A DNA stretch of 43,788 bases from Mesostigma viride (GCA_009746045.1 RPFO01001062.1:1-43788); one strand, 5' to 3'. Counted from the stretch's first letter, positions 21,506 through 32,978 are shown. The notes: generated from the letters alone by a model not told the origin. Made by a program: numbers and translations.

Positions 21506-22114
21506 TATCAGTCACATCATGTTCAGACTATAACTTCGGTCTGAATCGAAAATTGCAACGGAAACGCTCAGTGAAACGGTTTCTGAACGAAATGCGGACA
21601 ACAAAACGGCCGTAACGCCCAAAAATTCACGGTTTCTCAACATTTTTTGCACGGTTTCGAAACAAAGTCTGAACGTTCCGTCTAACTGACGCACTGAACG
21701 CTACGAACTTTTAGGACGGCGCCCTCTCGGCCAAGCGATGGGCCCAGTAGCCGCAGTTGATCGCCGCAGTCCATGGGAAGTTTGATTCGCGATCAAAGAG
21801 TTTGACGGCCGCGAAGAAGCCGACATCGTGCCGGGTTCCGTATTTTTATCTGGCCGCGGACATTGGCTGGCCTCCCACCTGCCCGCAAAAGTGCTGAACC
21901 GGATCTGGACGTAACTGCCGTTTCAGACCCCGTTCAGACTTTGTGACAGTCGATCTGCCTAGTTTGCCACTTTTCGGGCAACTGCTCCGATTGGGCGCCA
22001 CCGCGGATCCCCGGATCGCCCTGACTATCGGCCGCCCTGCGCTCGCGGTTTTCGTACGGGCCACTTTTCGGGCCTCACGGTTCGCCAAACTTTTGCGTTG
22101 GGGTTAATCGTAGT

Positions 22115-22154
22115 CACTAGAGGGGGACTAGTGGGGGGGCCAAGGCCCCCCACT
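22115..22154. repeat. Twin hairpins, unit 6
   Basis: CACTAG/CTAGTG first stem with loop AGGGGGA; second stem intact. Confidence 0.78.
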
Positions 22155-22638
22155 TATTCGGACGCACTACGCCACCAGGGGCCCTGAGGCCCCCGCCGAA
22201 AGCTTCGACCCGCCGGGTTGAGCCCGCCGACCGGCCCGGACCCTACACCGGGGGGCGAACGCTCGGCGGCCTTCCTTTGGGGGCTTCCCATCGCGCGCGC
22301 TCGCGGCGGCCTGCCGCACCGTCGATCCCACGCTCCGTCCCTCACGGGCACGTCCAGCACGCGTCGTACTACTAGTACATCAACCCAATCCGAATAGTAT
22401 TGTACATCGTGAGACGTCGCCGTTCATTGCATGCAAGTATTTCCTTACTCATTACTTCCTAACAACTGGAACTCACAATGCAGCTATGCCATGCAGGACA
22501 CAATGTGGGTACCGCTTTTTGCAAGCGGCAGCCATAACGACCAAACACTCCCATGCAAACTCCCATGTTGATCATTCATTAATATTCATTGAGTGGCAAT
22601 CCTTTGTAAACACATGCACCATCGGTCATGCCCACTAT

Positions 22639-22684
22639 TAATTAATTAATTAATTAGACTCGTGCTCCCGTTGGGGAGTCACGG
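22639..22684 (-). mobile_element. 46-bp 5'-truncated LINE tail inserted in unit 6
   Basis: The insert lies between two perfect copies of ATGCCCACTAT (22628-22638 and 22685-22695). Units 2, 4, 5 and 8 have one copy of that sequence and no insert, so this is an insertion with an 11-bp target-site duplication. Read on the minus strand it is CCGTGACTCCCCAACGGGAG followed by CACGAGTC and a TAAT/TTAA tail. It matches the last bases of the element at 43401-43641 with one substitution. A short 3' fragment with a simple-repeat tail and target duplication is the signature of target-primed reverse transcription by a non-LTR retrotransposon. Confidence 0.9.
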
Positions 22685-22778
22685 ATGCCCACTATGACTT
22701 CATGTAGACAAAAGTTTTGTACATGACTCGACAGTGCCCTTGAGCGCGACCGTGGGGTGCGGCAGGCCAGACCTGTCC

Positions 22779-24096
22779 GTTCGTGGGTGTGGTGGGCAGC
22801 TACCATGCATGCGTGGGTTTTGGGGGGGGGGCTGGCATGCGTATGTGGGTGTGGGGGGTGGCTGGCATGCACGTGCATGTGGGGGGTGGCTGGCATGCGT
22901 ACGTGGGTCTGGGGGGTGGCTAGCATGCACGTGCATGCGGGGGGTGGCTGGCATGCATGCGTGCATGTGGGGGGTGGCTGGCATGCACGTGCATGTGGGG
23001 GGTGGCTGGCATGCGTACGTGGGTCTGGGGGGTGGCTAGCATGCACGTGCATGCGGGGGGTGGCTGGCATGCATGCGTGCATGTGGGGGGTGGCTGGCAT
23101 GCATGCGTGGGTTTGTGGGGTGGCTGCCATGCGTGCGTGGGTGTGGGGGGTGGCTGGCATGCGTATGTGGGTGTGGGGGGTGGCTAGCATGCACGTGCAT
23201 GTGGGGGGTGGCTGTCATGCATGCGTGCGTGTGGGCGGGAGCTGCCATGGACGCATGTGGGGCGGGGCGGGCTGGCATGCGTGTGTGGGTGTGGGGGGGG
23301 GACGGCATGCGTACGTTGGTCACGGGGGTGGCTGGCATGCATAAGTGGGTTTGTGGGGTGGCTGGCATGCATGCGTGCATGTGGGGGGGGGCTGGCACGC
23401 GTGTGTGGGTTTGGGGGGGGCTGGCATGCATGCGTGTGTGTGTGGGGGGGCTGACATAAGTGCGTGGGTGTGGGGGTGGCTGGCATGCATGCCTGGGTTT
23501 GGGGATGGGCTGCCATGCGTGCGTGGGTTTGTGGGGTGGCTGGAATGCGTGCCTGGGTTCGTAGGGTGGGCTGCCATGCGTGCGTGGGTGTGTGGGGGGG
23601 GTGGCATGCGTACGTGGGTGTGGGGGGTGGCTGGCATCCATGCATGCATGTGGGGGGTGGCTGGCATGCATGCGTGGGCTCGTGGGGGGGCTGGCATGCG
23701 TGCGTGGGTGTGGGGGGGGGCTGGCATGCATGCATGCATGTGGGGGGGGCTGGCATCCATGCGTGAATTTGCGGGGTGGCTGGCATGCATGTGTGCATGA
23801 GGGGGGGGCTGGCATGCGTGCGTGGGTGTGGGGGGGGCGTATGTGGGTATGGGGGGTGGCTGCCATGCATGCGTGGCTTGAGGGGGGGCTGCCATGCGTG
23901 CCTGGGTTCGTGGGGTGGCTGCCATGCTTGCGTGGGTGTGGGGGGTGGCTGGCATGCGTACGTGGGTGTGGGGGGTGGCTGGCATGCATAAGTGGGTTTT
24001 TGTAAGGGGGGGGGGGTTGCTGGCATGCGTGCGTGGGCATGGGGGTGGCTGGCATGCGTGCGTGGGTTGGTGGGGTGCCTGGCATGCATAAGTGGG
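22779..24096 (+). repeat. G-rich minisatellite, unit 6
   Basis: About 1.3 kb. It starts with a slightly different leader (GACCTGTCCGTTCG) and shows a recent local duplication of a four-repeat block (about 22863-22981 and 22982-23100) containing GCATGCACGTGCATG palindromes. Confidence 0.94.
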
Positions 24097-24226
24097 CCCG
24101 CGGTGCCCCTGATTGCTGTCTGGCGCCTAATCATGTGGATGTGGCTGGCTGCCTGCCCTCCTGTTTGCCCCATCCCCAAACCCCATGCCGCAAGGCTCGT
24201 AGCTCAAGCCCCATGGCTCATGCCCC

Positions 24227-24684
24227 ATGGCCCTTGCCTGCCAGCCTACCTGTGCTGCATACCCTTGCAGCCTTTCCTGCCTCGCCTGGCCTGGCCTGCC
24301 CTGCCCTCTCTGCCCTCCCGCCCGCCCATGCGGTCCGTTGCCACGGATGGAAAATGAGAAGAAAAACAAAACAATATGGCCCCGCTGGCACCACAAATCA
24401 CCTGGTTGGTCAACCAAGGGGATAGCCTGCACAATGAGACAGGAACACAGCAGACCCAGCAAAGCAAGATTCAGGTTGTAAGCCAGTGGAGATTACGTTT
24501 GACTTGCTTGATGAAGAAATGCAACACACCTTCTACGGTCACACCTTCTATCAAGGAGACAACCAGTTCTATGAACAAATGGTTGATTGATCACCTTATA
24601 CACCAAGTAAACATGTTACCAGACGCGCTCTTCAGCCCAGTGAAAATCCACGTGCGAAGCAAGGCAGATTATCTTACGCAGTAA
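24227..24684 (+). pseudogene. Recurrent ORF alpha, unit 6 (frameshifted)
   Basis: An insertion near 24363 (AAAAACAAAACAATATGG) shifts the frame after MENEKKN, so two overlapping frames (24227-24481 and 24376-24684) hold the two parts. The second part has eight extra residues (IKETTSSM region) absent elsewhere. Confidence 0.35.
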
Positions 24685-24895
24685 GCACCATGAATGTCAG
24701 CCACTACAGCAGTAAATGACGCCCTAAACTCATGACCATGCAAGCATCCACAGCGGCTTTCACCGCCCAGTATATTCCAGTAAATAGCATCACAGATCCT
24801 CTGGCAACGGACGTTGACACGGGAAACCCGAAGGACCATGAAGATGGCGTCCTGCACGGCTAAGAAAATGAAACGCTGCAGACCCTTGCTACGCT

Positions 24896-25120
24896 ATGTC
24901 TTCGCTGCGACTAGGTGAAGTCGGCCAAATGGAAACAACGCAACCGAGGAAACGCATCAAAAAGAGAGCAGGCACAACCCCGGTCATCGAAACAAACGAC
25001 TCACCATCGGCATCGCCAGCGTACGTCCCGTGGCAACAAACCCAGCGTTCATTCCAATATTGTGTGACGACAACAGAAACTCGTCGGCCACACCCACGCC
25101 TTCCACGAACAGCAAACTGA
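24896..25120 (+). pseudogene. Recurrent ORF beta, unit 6 (shifted)
   Basis: 74-codon shifted form with several private changes: LRLGEVG for LRLREFG, RIKKRAGTTP for RIRKRAGTSP, and QTQRS for QIQRS. Confidence 0.32.
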
Positions 25121-25246
25121 TTTCACTAGGCACCCAATACGTCAAGCAAAGAAGCACGATAACATAATACCTAAATCTACAACGACATTCCATTTCCAGG
25201 TCGCTAGCTATCGCAGCAGGCCATAGCGCCACGAACCTCTCCCACG

Positions 25247-25636
25247 CACGTGAATGCCCATCGACGGCCAGCCAGATCAGAAACAATTCAAAGGTACGCA
25301 TCGAAATGGAACATTGAACGCTATAAAAACAATGCCCACGCATTGTCCATCCCCAATTTTCCAGGCAGCGTTGACCGCCATCCCCAGCCAGCAGGCAATT
25401 AAATTTAAGTGCTGTCGCAGCATGTCGCCCCCTCACCTCCTAGCAGTCCTGGTTTATGCACGTCGATTGCTTGGGCGCGTCCAGGCGGTCCAGCACCGCG
25501 TACTACCCACTTGAAAATCCTCCAAGTCATTTTTTCCCAGCTTGGTAAGTACGGCATCTTGCAGAAATTCGTCCAGCAAGAATCCTACTACGCTCCACTC
25601 CTCCAACTAAAAATGTGCGTATAATTTTAGAATAAA
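25247..25636 (+). promoter_or_regulatory. Promoter-like cassette, unit 6
   Basis: CACGTG 25247-25252, TATAAAAA 25322-25329, AATAAA 25631-25636. The second ACGT motif is lost here (ATCGACGGCC). Confidence 0.4.
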
Positions 25637-26244
25637 TATCAGTCACATCATGTTCAGACTATAACTTCGGTCTGAATCGAAAGGTGATGCGGAACAACTC
25701 AGTGAAACGGTTTCTGAACGAAATGCGGACAACAAAACGGCCGTAACGCCCAAAATTTCACGGTTTCTAAACAACATTTACACGGTTTCGAAACAATTTC
25801 TGAACATTCCGTCGAACTGACGCACTGAACGCTACGAATTTTTAGGACGGCGCGTTCTCGGCCAAGCGATGGGCCCAGTAGCCGCAGTTGATCTCCACAA
25901 GGCATGGGATGTTTGATTCGCGACATTGTTTGACGGGGCGCGCAACAAGCCGACATCGTGCCGGGTTCCGTATTTTTATCTGGCCGCGGCCATTGGCTGG
26001 CCTCCTATCTGCCCGCAAAAGTGCTGAACCGGATCTGGACAAAACTGCCATTTCAGGCCCGTTAAGTAAGATCTCAGACTCGATCTCCCTAGTTTGCCAC
26101 TTTTCGGGCAACTGCTCCGATTGGGCGCCACCGCGGATCCCCGGATCGCCCTGACTATCGGCCGCCCTGCGCTCGCGGTTCTCGTACGGGCCACTTTTCG
26201 GGCCTCACGGTTCGCCAAACTTTTGCGTTGGGGTTAATCGTAGT

Positions 26245-26284
26245 CACTAGAAGGGGACTAGTGGGGGGGCCAAGGCCCCCCACT
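26245..26284. repeat. Twin hairpins, unit 7
   Basis: Both stems intact. Downstream, at 26323-26341, this unit also has a perfect 8-bp stem CTGCCGAA-AGC-TTCGGCAG. Unit 1 keeps only five paired bases of it (CCGAA/TTCGG), and units 2-6 and 8 have lost the right arm. Confidence 0.78.
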
Positions 26285-26769
26285 TATTCGGACGCACTAC
26301 GCCACCAGGGGCCTTGAGGCCTCTGCCGAAAGCTTCGGCAGGCCGGGTTGAGCCCGCCGACCGGCCCGGCCTACTACGCCGGGGGGCGAACGCTCGGCGG
26401 GCTTCCTTTGGGGGCTTCCCATCGCGCGCGCTCGCGCCGGCCCGCCGCACCGTCGATCCTACGCTCCGTCCCTCACGGGCACGTCCAGCACGCGTCGTAC
26501 TACTAGTACATCAACCCAGTCCGAATAGTACTGTATATTGTGAGACGTCGGGCGCCGTTCATTGCATGCAAGTATTTCCTTACTCACGACTTCCTCACAA
26601 TGCAGCTATGCCATGTAGGACACAATGTGGGCACCGCTTTTTGCAAGCGGCAGCCATAACGACCAAGCACTCCCATGCAAACTCCCATGTTCATTATTCA
26701 TTAACATTAATGGAGTGGCAATCCTTTCATTCCTTTGTTCACACATGCACCATCGGTCATTCCCACTAT

Positions 26770-26810
26770 TATATTGAAACAAAATTAAATTATAACATGA
26801 CTCCGTTGTG
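26770..26810. mobile_element. 41-bp AT-rich insert in unit 7 at the unit 6 LINE site
   Basis: The insert lies between CCCACTAT (26762-26769) and CCCACTAT (26811-26818), exactly where the LINE tail sits in unit 6. The duplication extends to about ten bases if one mismatch is allowed. The inserted bases (TATATTGAAACAAAATTAAA and onward) do not clearly match the unit 6 insert, although both contain AATTAA runs and a GACTCCGTTG-like part. It may be a second independent retroposed fragment or a badly diverged older copy. Confidence 0.55.
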
Positions 26811-26917
26811 CCCACTATGACTTCATTTAGACAATGTTTTGTTAAGGACTCGACGGTGCCCTTGTGCGCGACGGTGGGCATTGCTAATGGCGCCCGATCC
26901 ATGCCCCCTGGCCCAGG

Positions 26918-28236
26918 CGTACGTGGGCGTGGAAGGGGGGCTGGCATGCATGCGTGGGTTTGTGGGATGGCTGGCATGCATGCGTGCCTGTGTGGGGTGG
27001 CTGGCATGCCTGCGTGGGTTTGTGGGGTGGCTTGCATGCGTGCGTGGGTTTGTGGGGTGGGTGGCATGCCTGCGAGCATGTGGGGGGTGGCTGGCATGCG
27101 TGCGTGGGTTTGGGGGGGGGCTGCCATACGTGCGTGGGTTTGGCGGAGGGCTGGCAGGAATGCATGCACGTGGGGGGGGCTTGCATGCGTGCGTGGGTTT
27201 GTGGGGTGGCTGGCATGCATGCGTGCATGTGGGGGGGGCTGCCATGCGTGCGTGGGTGTGTGTGGGGGGGCTGGCATGCGTGCGCGGGTGTGGGGGGGCT
27301 GGCATGCGTACGTGGGTTTGTGGGGTGGCTGGCATGCATGCGTGCATGTGGGGGGAGCTGGCATGCGTGCGCGGGTGTGTGGGTGGCTGGCGTGCGTGCG
27401 TGGGTGTGGGGGGTGGCTGGCATGCGTGCGTGGGGTTGTGGGGTGGCATGCATGCATGCTAGGTGTGGGGGGGGCTGCCATGCGTGCGTGGGTTTGGGGA
27501 GGATGGCATGCGTGCGTGGGTGTGTCGGGGGCTAGCATGCGTGCGTGGGGTTGTGGGGTGGCTGGCATGCATGCGTGCATGTGGGGAGGGGCTTCCATGC
27601 GTGCGTGGGTTTGGGGGAGGGCTACCATGCGTTTGTGGGTGTGTGGGGGGGCTGGCATCCATGCCTGGGGTTTTTTGGGGGGCTTCCATGCATGCGTGGG
27701 TGTGGCGGGGGGCTGGCATGCGTGCGTGGGTGTGGAGGGGAGCTGCCATGCATGCATGTGGGGCGGGGCGGGCTGCCATGCGTGCGTGTGTGTGGGGGGG
27801 AGTGGCATGCATTTGTGGGTGCGGTGGGGAGCTGCCATGCATGCGTTGGTTTAGGGGGGTGGCTGGCATGGGTGCCTGGGTTCGTGGGGTGGCTGCCATG
27901 CATGCGTGGGTATGGGGGGTGGCTGGCATGCGTATGTAGGTGTGGGGGGTGGCTGGCATGCACAAGTGGGTTTGTGGGAGGACTGGCATGCGTGCGTGGG
28001 TGTGAAAGGGGCTGCCATGCGTGCGTGGGTTTGTGGGATGGCTGGCATGCATGCGTGCATGTGGGGGGGGGCTAGCATGCATTCGTGGGTGTGGTGGGGT
28101 GCTGCCATGCATGCGTGGGTGTGGGGGGGCTGACATGCGTGCCTGGGTTCGTGGGGTGGCTGCCATGCGTGCGTGGGTGTAGGGGGTGGCTGGCATGAGT
28201 ACGTTGGTGAGGGGGGTGGCTGGCATGCATAAGTGG
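26918..28236 (+). repeat. G-rich minisatellite, unit 7
   Basis: About 1.3 kb and the most divergent array. It begins after a different leader (GGCCCAGGCGTACGTGGGCG), has an unusual T-run (GGGGTTTTTTGGGG near 27668), and lacks the telomere-like GGGTTTAGGGG variants except near 27850. Confidence 0.93.
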
Positions 28237-28902
28237 GCCCGCGGTGCCCCTGATTGCTGTCTGGCCCCTAATCATGTGGATGTGGCTGGCTGCCTGCCCG
28301 CCTGTTTGCCCCATCCCCAAACCCCATGCCGCAAGGCTCGTGGCTCAAGCCCCATGGCTCATGCCCCATGGCCCTTGCCTGCCAGCCTAGCTGTGCTGCA
28401 TACCCTCCCCTGCCTCGCCTGGCCTGGCCTTGCCTGCCCTGCCCTCTCTGCCTGGGGATAGCCTGCACAATGAGACAGAAACACAACAGACCCAGCAAAG
28501 CAAGATTCATGTTGTAAGCCAGTGGAGATTACTTTTGACTTGCTTGATGAAGAAATATAACACACCTTCTACTGTCACACCTTCTGTAAACAAATGATTT
28601 ATTGATCACCTTATACACCACGTAGACATGTTACCAGACGCGCTCTTCAGCCCAGTGAAAATCCACGTGCGAAGCACGGCAGATTATCTAACGCAGTAAG
28701 CACCATGAATGTCAGCCAGTAAAGCAGTAAATGACGCCCTAAACTCGTTACCAGGCAAGAATCCAGAGGGGCATGCCTAGTATATTCCAGTAAATAGCAT
28801 CACAGATCATCTGGCAACGGACGTTCACACGGGAAACGCGAAGGACCGTGAAGATGGCGTCCTGCACGGCTAAGAAAATGAAACGCAGACCCTTGCTACG
28901 CT

Positions 28903-29178
28903 ATGTCTTCGCTGCGACTAGGTGAATTCGGCCCAATGGAAACAACGCAACCGAGGAAACGCATCAGAAAGAGAGCAGGCACTAGCCCTGTCATCGAAAC
29001 AACCGACTCACCATCGGCATCGCCAGCGTACGTCCCGTCGCAACAAATGATTCCAGCGTTCATTCCAATATGGTGTGACGACAACAGAAACTCGTCGGCC
29101 ACACCCACGCCTTCCACGAACAGCAAACTGATTTCACTAGGCACCCAATACGTCAAGCAAAGAAGCACGATAGCATAA
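28903..29178 (+). pseudogene. Recurrent ORF beta, unit 7 (longest intact form, 91 codons)
   Basis: The only copy with both the basic N-terminal half and the unshifted C-terminal half: MSSLRLGEFG..., then PRKRIRKRAG, the Ser/Pro-rich middle, and ...PAFIPIWCDDNRNSSATP ending QRSTIA. It shows what the frame looked like before the 4-base loss. I do not recognise a domain. An in-frame stop precedes the start ATG, so it is not simply the end of a larger local frame. Confidence 0.38.
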
Positions 29179-29257
29179 TACCTAAATCTACAACGACATT
29201 CCATTTCCAGCTAGCTAGCTATCGCAGCAGGCCAGAGCTCCCCGAACCTCTCCCACG

Positions 29258-29338
29258 CACGTGACTGCCCACCGACGGCCAGCCATAAGAAACAATTCAA
29301 AGGTACGCATCGAAATTGAACATTGAACGCTATAAAAG
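29258..29338 (+). promoter_or_regulatory. Promoter-like cassette, unit 7 (no AATAAA)
   Basis: CACGTG 29258-29263 and TATAAAAG 29331-29338, two bases closer together than elsewhere. The alternative unit end lacks the AATAAA, so a transcript would more likely run into unit 8. Confidence 0.38.
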
Positions 29339-30199
29339 CAACGTCCACGCATTGTCCATCCCCAATTTTCCAGGCAGCGTTCACCGCCATCCCCAGCCAG
29401 CAGGAATCAAGTGCTGTCGCAGCATGTCGCCCCCTCACCCCCTCGCAGTCCTGGTTTATGCACGTTCGGTTGCTTGGGCGCGTCCAGGCGGTCCAGCACC
29501 GCGTACTACCCACTTGAAAATCCTCCCAAGTCATTTTTTCCCTGCTTGTGAAGTACGGAATCTGGCAGACATCGTCCAGCAAGCATCGTACTACGCTCCG
29601 CTCCTCCAAGTCAAATTCTGCGTGCACTCTTCATCTTAAATTCACGGTCAGATCACGTTCAGACTTAAATTTCGGTCTGAATCGAAAATTGCTATGGAAT
29701 CCTAAGTTATACGGTTTCTGAACGAAATGCGTTCAGTTTTTCTGAACAAACCTCGCCTGTACATGCCGGGGTTGTACGTCTCCCGAGAACGGCGCGTTCT
29801 CGGCCTAGCGATGGGCCCAGTAGGCGTACTTCCGCGTCCCACATCGGTCTACTAGCCGCCGAAAGTTTGATTCGCGTCTTTGTTTGACGGGGCGCGCAAC
29901 AAGCCGACATCGTGCCGGGTTCCGTATTTTTATCTGGCCGCGGCCATTGGCGGGCCTCCCCACCTGTGCGCAAACGAGCTGAACAGGATCTGGACATAAC
30001 TGCCATTTCAGGCCCGTTCAGGAAACCTTAACACTCGATCTGCCTAGTTTGCCACTTTTCGGGCAACTGCCCCGATTGGGCGGCACCGCGGATCCCCGGA
30101 TCGCCCTGACTATCGGCCGCCCTGCGCTCGCGGTTTTCGTACGGGCCACTTTTCGGGCCTCACGGTTCGCCAAACTTTTGCGTTGGGGTTAATCGTAGT

Positions 30200-30239
30200 C
30201 ACTAGAAGGGGACTAGTGGGGGGGCCAAGGCCCCCCACT
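30200..30239. repeat. Twin hairpins, unit 8
   Basis: Both stems intact, even though block A just upstream has diverged strongly. Retention of the hairpins next to a divergent block is worth noting. Confidence 0.78.
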
Positions 30240-30807
30240 TATTCGGACGCACTACGCCACCAGGGGCCCTGAGGCCCCCGCCGAAAGCTTCGACCCGCCG
30301 GGTTGAGCCCGCCGACCGGGCCGGCCCCTACGCCGGGGGGCGAACGCTCGGCGGCCTTCCTTTGGGGGCTTCCCATCGCGCGCGCTCGCGCCGGCCCGCC
30401 GCACCGTCGATCCCACGCTCCGTCCCTCACGGGCACGTCCAGCACGCGTCGTACTACTAGTACATCAACCCAATGCGAATAGTACCGTATATTGTGAGAC
30501 GTCGCCGTTCATTGCATGCAAGTATTTCCTTACTCATTACTTCTAACAATTGAAACTCTCAATGCAGCTATGCCATGCAGGACACAATGTGGGTACCGCT
30601 TTTTGCAAGCGGCAGCCATAACCAACAAACACTCCCATGCAAACTCCCATGTTGATCATTCATTAATATTCATTGAGTGGCAATCCTTTGTAAACACATG
30701 CACCAATTCGGTCATGCCCACTATGACTTCATGTAGACAAAGTTTTGTACATGACTCGACAGTGCCCTTGTGCGCGACCGTGGGGCGCGGCAGGCCAGCC
30801 CTGTCCA

Positions 30808-32402
30808 TTCGTGGGTGTGGTGGGGAGCTGCCATGCATGCGTGGGTTTAGGGGGGGCTGGCATGCGTGCGTGGGTGTGGGGGGTGGCTGGCATGCGTATG
30901 TGGGTGTGGGGGGTGGCTGGCATACATGGGTGTGTGGGGGGGCTGGCATGCATGAGTGGGTTTGTGGGGGCGCTGGCATGCGTGTGTCGGTGTGGGGGTG
31001 GCTGGCATGCGTGCATGAGTTTGTGGGGTAGCTGGCATGCATGCGTGGGTGTGGGGGGAGCTGCCATGCACGCATGTGGGGCGGGGCGGGCTGGCATGCG
31101 TGCGTGGGTGTGGGGGGGGGCGGCATGCGTACGTTGGTGACGGGGGTGGCTGGCATGCATAAGTGGGTTTGTGGGGGGGCTGCCATGCATGCGTGGGTGT
31201 GGGGGGGCTGGCACGCGTGTGTGGGTTTGGGGGGGGCTGGCATGCATGCGTGGGTGTGGGGGGGGCTGACATGCGTGCGTGGGTGTGGGGGTGGCTTGCA
31301 TGCGTGCCTGGGTTTGGGGGTGGGCTGCCATGCGTGCGTGGGTTTAGGGGGGGCTGGCATGCGTGCCTGGGTTTGTGGGGGGTGGCTGGCATCCATGTGT
31401 GCATGTGGGGGGTGGCTGGCATGCATGCGTGGGCTCGTGGGGTGGCTGGCATGCGTGCGTGCATGTGGGGTGGCTGGCATGCGTGCATGGGTTTGTTGGG
31501 TGGCTGGAATGCAAGCATGCATGTGGGGGGGGCTTGTTTGCATGTGGGGTGGCTGGCAAGCATGCGTGCATGTGGGGGGTGGCTGGCATGCGTGCGTGGG
31601 TTGGGGGGCGGCTGCCATGCGTGCGTGGGTGTGGGGGGGGCTGGCATGCATGCATGCATGTGGGGGGGCTGGCATGCATGCGTGGGTTTGTGGGGTGGCT
31701 GGCATGCATGCGTGCATGAGGGGGGGGGTGGCACGCGTATGTGGGTGTGGGGGGGGCCGACATGCGTGCGTGGGTGTGGGGGTGGCTGGCATGCGTGCGT
31801 GGGGGGGGGGGGGGCTGGCATGCATGCGTGCATGTGGGGGTGGCTGGCATGCATGCGTGGGTTTGTGGGGTGGCTGCCATGCATGCGAGGGTGTGGGGGG
31901 GGATGGCAGGAATGCATGCATGTGGGGGGGGTGGCTGGCATGCATGCGTGCATGTGGGGGTTGGCTGGCATGCGTGCGTGGGTTGGGGGGCCGGCTGCCA
32001 TGGGTGCGTGGGTGTGTGGGGTGGCTGGCATGCATGCGTGCATGGGTTGGGGGGCGGCTGCCATGCGTGCGTGGGTGTGGGGGGGGCGTACGTGGGTATG
32101 GGGGTGGCTGGCATGCGTGCGTGGGTGTGGGGGTGGAGTGGCATGCATGCGTGGGTGTGGTGGGGGGCTGCCATGCATGCGTGGCTTGAGGGGGGGGCTG
32201 GCATGCGTGCCTGGGTTCGTGGGGTGGCTGCCATGCGTGCGTGGGTGTGGGGGGTGGCTGGCGTGCGTACGTGGGTGTGGGGGTGGCTGGCATGCATAAG
32301 TGGGTTTGTGTGTGGGGGGGGGGTGGCTGGCATGCGTGCGTGGGCATGGGGGTGGCTGGCATGGGTGCGTGGGTTGGTGGGGTGCCTGGCATGCATAAGT
32401 GG
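30808..32402 (+). repeat. G-rich minisatellite, unit 8
   Basis: About 1.6 kb. It includes the longest local G tract (about 14 Gs near 31803). Its left end follows units 2 and 5, with private repeats such as GCATACATGGGTGTGTGG. Confidence 0.94.
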
Positions 32403-32533
32403 GCCCGCGGTGCCCCTGATTGCTGTCTGGCCCCTAATCATGTGGATGTGGCTGGCTGCCTGCCCTCCTGTTTGCCCCATCCCCAAACCCCATGCCGCAA
32501 GGCTCGTAGCTCAAGCCCCATGGCTCATGCCCC

Positions 32534-32978
32534 ATGGCCCTTGCCTGCCAGCCTACCTGTGCTGCATACCCTTGCAGCCTTTCCTGCCTCGCCTGGCCTG
32601 GCCTGGCCTGCCCTGCCCTCTCTGCCCTCCCGCCCGCCCATGCGGTCCGTTGCCACGGATGGAAAATGAGAAGAAACGAATATGGCCCCGCTGGCACCAC
32701 AAATCACCTGGTTGGTCAACCAAGGGGATAGCCTGCACAATGAGACAGGAACACAGCAGACCCAGCAAAGCAAGATTCAGGTTGTAAGCCAGTGGAGATT
32801 ACTTTTGACTTGCTTGATGAAGAAATATAAAACACCTTCTACTGTCACACCTTCTATGAACAAATGGTTGATTGATCACCTTATACACCACGTAAACATG
32901 TTACCAGACGCGCTCTTCAGCCCAGTGAAAATCCACGTGCGAAGCAAGGCAGATTATCTAACGCAGAAAGCACCATGA
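32534..32978 (+). pseudogene. Recurrent ORF alpha, unit 8 (frameshifted)
   Basis: AAGAAAACCAATATGG is shortened to AAGAAACGAATATGG, breaking the frame after the MEN start. The second part continues at 32682-32978 in another frame and ends ...LTQKAP as in unit 1. Units 5 and 7 have lost most of this ORF by deletion. Confidence 0.35.

Larger units (their letters stand above)
17145..21521 (+). repeat. Tandem array unit 5 (about 4.38 kb)
   Basis: Complete unit with a long minisatellite (about 1.86 kb). About 280 bp are deleted at 20421, from the CTCTCTGCCC run to TTCTACTGTCAC, removing most of the first ORF relic. The right third is almost identical to unit 8: both have the extra TTT in AATATTTACCTAAATC and the GGGAAATACGG variant near the end, so these two segments share a recent common source. 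Confidence 0.95.
21522..25652 (+). repeat. Tandem array unit 6 (about 4.13 kb) carrying a LINE insertion
   Basis: Complete unit. It is the only copy with the 46-bp LINE tail insertion at 22639-22684. Its minisatellite is short (about 1.3 kb) and shows a local duplication: a block of about 115 bp beginning near 22863 returns near 22982. In the first ORF relic it has a frame-breaking insertion near 24363 and a 24-bp segment (around 24550-24575) absent from the other copies, which could be ancestral. Confidence 0.95.
25653..29657 (+). repeat. Tandem array unit 7 (about 4.0 kb, shortest)
   Basis: Shortest complete unit and one of the most divergent. The leader before the minisatellite is altered from about 26580 and holds a 41-bp insert (26770-26810) at the same site as the unit 6 LINE insertion. 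A deletion of about 110 bp at 28451 starts at the same CTCTCTGCC run as the unit 5 deletion. The second ORF relic is intact over 91 codons here. The right end is of the alternative type (no AATAAA), resembling the second end of unit 3. Confidence 0.94.
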
